Origin: an uncultured Collinsella sp.
GTDB lineage: Bacteria > Actinomycetota > Coriobacteriia > Coriobacteriales > Coriobacteriaceae
Direction: 5' to 3'
NCBI GenBank assembly: GCA_902478765.1
Contig: CABSMN010000058.1
Coordinates: 1-6,841, forward strand
DNA length: 6,841 bases
The translations under genes and the position numbers were made by a program. The stretch's first letter is position 1. Each line of letters begins with the position of its first letter. Shown piece by piece: positions 6,312 through 6,841 of the stretch. The notes beneath the pieces are model-generated. The model was given only the letters and a program-made list of their open reading frames with translations, was not told the origin of the DNA and made no database searches.

Positions 6312-6841
6312 ATGGCTTCATCCGCTCCGCGCGGTCTGCGCTCCGACCATGTCGTCACCGTCGGCATCGCTCTGTTCTCGATGCTCTTTGGCGCCGGCAA
6401 CCTCATTATTCCGCCGCTGCTGGCGCTGCAGGCAGGTTCCGCCACGCCGGTCGCCATGTTCGGCTTTCTGATTGCCGCCATCGGCCTGCCCGTCATGGGC
6501 TTTATCGCCGTGGCGCTTGCCGGAACGGCGCGCGAGCTTGCTGGCCGCGTGCACCCCAAGTTTGGCGAGTTCTTTGTCGCGGCGGTGTATCTGGCCATTG
6601 GCCCGTGCCTGGCCATTCCGCGCACGAGTTCCACTGCATTCGAGATGTTGGTGCCGCTGTTGCCCGAGGGCGTCTCGCTCGGCACGGCGCGCCTGGTGTT
6701 TGCCGTCGGCTTCTTTGTCGTCGCGTTTGCGCTCACGCTGCGCCCGGGCGTCATCACACGCGTGCTCGGCCGCATTACGGGCCCCGCGCTCATTGCCCTT
6801 ATCGTATTGGTCGTGGGTGCCGCCATGGTCTCGCCGCTGGG
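6312..6841 (+). CDS. brnQ: BrnQ-type branched-chain amino acid:cation symporter (3'-truncated)
   Basis: The frame is open from ATG 6312 to the window end and gives 176 complete residues, about two fifths of the usual 430-440 for the family. Family marks are GAGNLIIPPLLALQAG (27-42), GFLIAAIGLPVMGFIAVAL (51-69), RVHPKFGEFF (79-88) and YLAIGPCLAIPRTSSTAFE (93-111). The GxGN turn and the PRT motif are hallmarks of the LIVCS (BrnQ) transporters. About five hydrophobic segments are visible, near residues 14-39, 46-70, 87-103, 127-143 and 157-173. The known role is Na+- or H+-driven uptake of leucine, isoleucine and valine across the cytoplasmic membrane. The 3' end lies outside the window. The terminator upstream makes it an independent unit from the surface-protein gene, with no evident functional link. 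No T-box or other leader riboswitch fits in the short gap. Confidence 0.93.
   Translation, partial: MASSAPRGLRSDHVVTVGIALFSMLFGAGNLIIPPLLALQAGSATPVAMFGFLIAAIGLPVMGFIAVALAGTARELAGRVHPKFGEFFVAAVYLAIGPCLAIPRTSSTAFEMLVPLLPEGVSLGTARLVFAVGFFVVAFALTLRPGVITRVLGRITGPALIALIVLVVGAAMVSPL

Noticed and set aside
6233..6826. Antisense frame of 197 residues opposite brnQ
   Set aside because: It mirrors the BrnQ coding region, which has unmistakable family motifs on the + strand, and its own translation is low-complexity Ala/Thr/Arg/Pro with no recognisable domain.

Overview
The window is almost entirely one very large cell-surface protein gene read on the + strand (positions 50-6193). It is open at its 5' end and is followed by the first part of a branched-chain amino acid transporter gene (brnQ, 6312-6841). 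Base composition is high in G+C. The large protein has a wall-anchoring C-terminus: an LADTG sorting motif, a hydrophobic segment and an Arg-rich tail. Together with its InlB-, Ig-, He_PIG- and MBG-type modules, this suggests a Gram-positive, high-GC host. A gut actinobacterium of the Coriobacteriia (Collinsella-like) is my best guess, but this is inference and no 16S or other marker is present.

The first 48 bases are not biological. They read as the end of the Illumina P7 primer, an 8-base i7 index and the complete 34-base Nextera Read 2 transposase adapter, left on the contig end. The apparent ATG at position 5 and the apparent N-terminus MQRSLVGSEMCIRDR are therefore artefacts. The real gene begins somewhere upstream of the window, and its promoter, start codon and signal peptide are missing.

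Layout of the surface protein: four N-terminal InlB-like beta repeats (77-1057); then three copies of a composite cassette (1073-2935, 2936-4261, 4397-5722). Each cassette has the same order: InlB-like module, Ig-like module, He_PIG-like module, MBG-like module, MBG_2-like module. Copy 1 carries two extra modules (2207-2704). Copies 2 and 3 are both exactly 442 residues long and are separated by a Pro/Asp linker (4262-4396). A second, longer linker of the same type (5723-5989) leads to the sorting signal (6083-6190). The likely picture is a long stalk-like protein covalently fixed to peptidoglycan by a sortase. The ligand cannot be read from the sequence.

The 118-bp intergenic stretch holds a clear intrinsic terminator (6259-6293) for the surface gene, a possible weak promoter that abuts it, and a good ribosome binding site for brnQ. 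The two genes look functionally unrelated. I found no RNA genes, mobile elements or CRISPR array, and no evidence for a new multi-gene system. The points of interest are the adapter artefact and the duplication history of the cassette.
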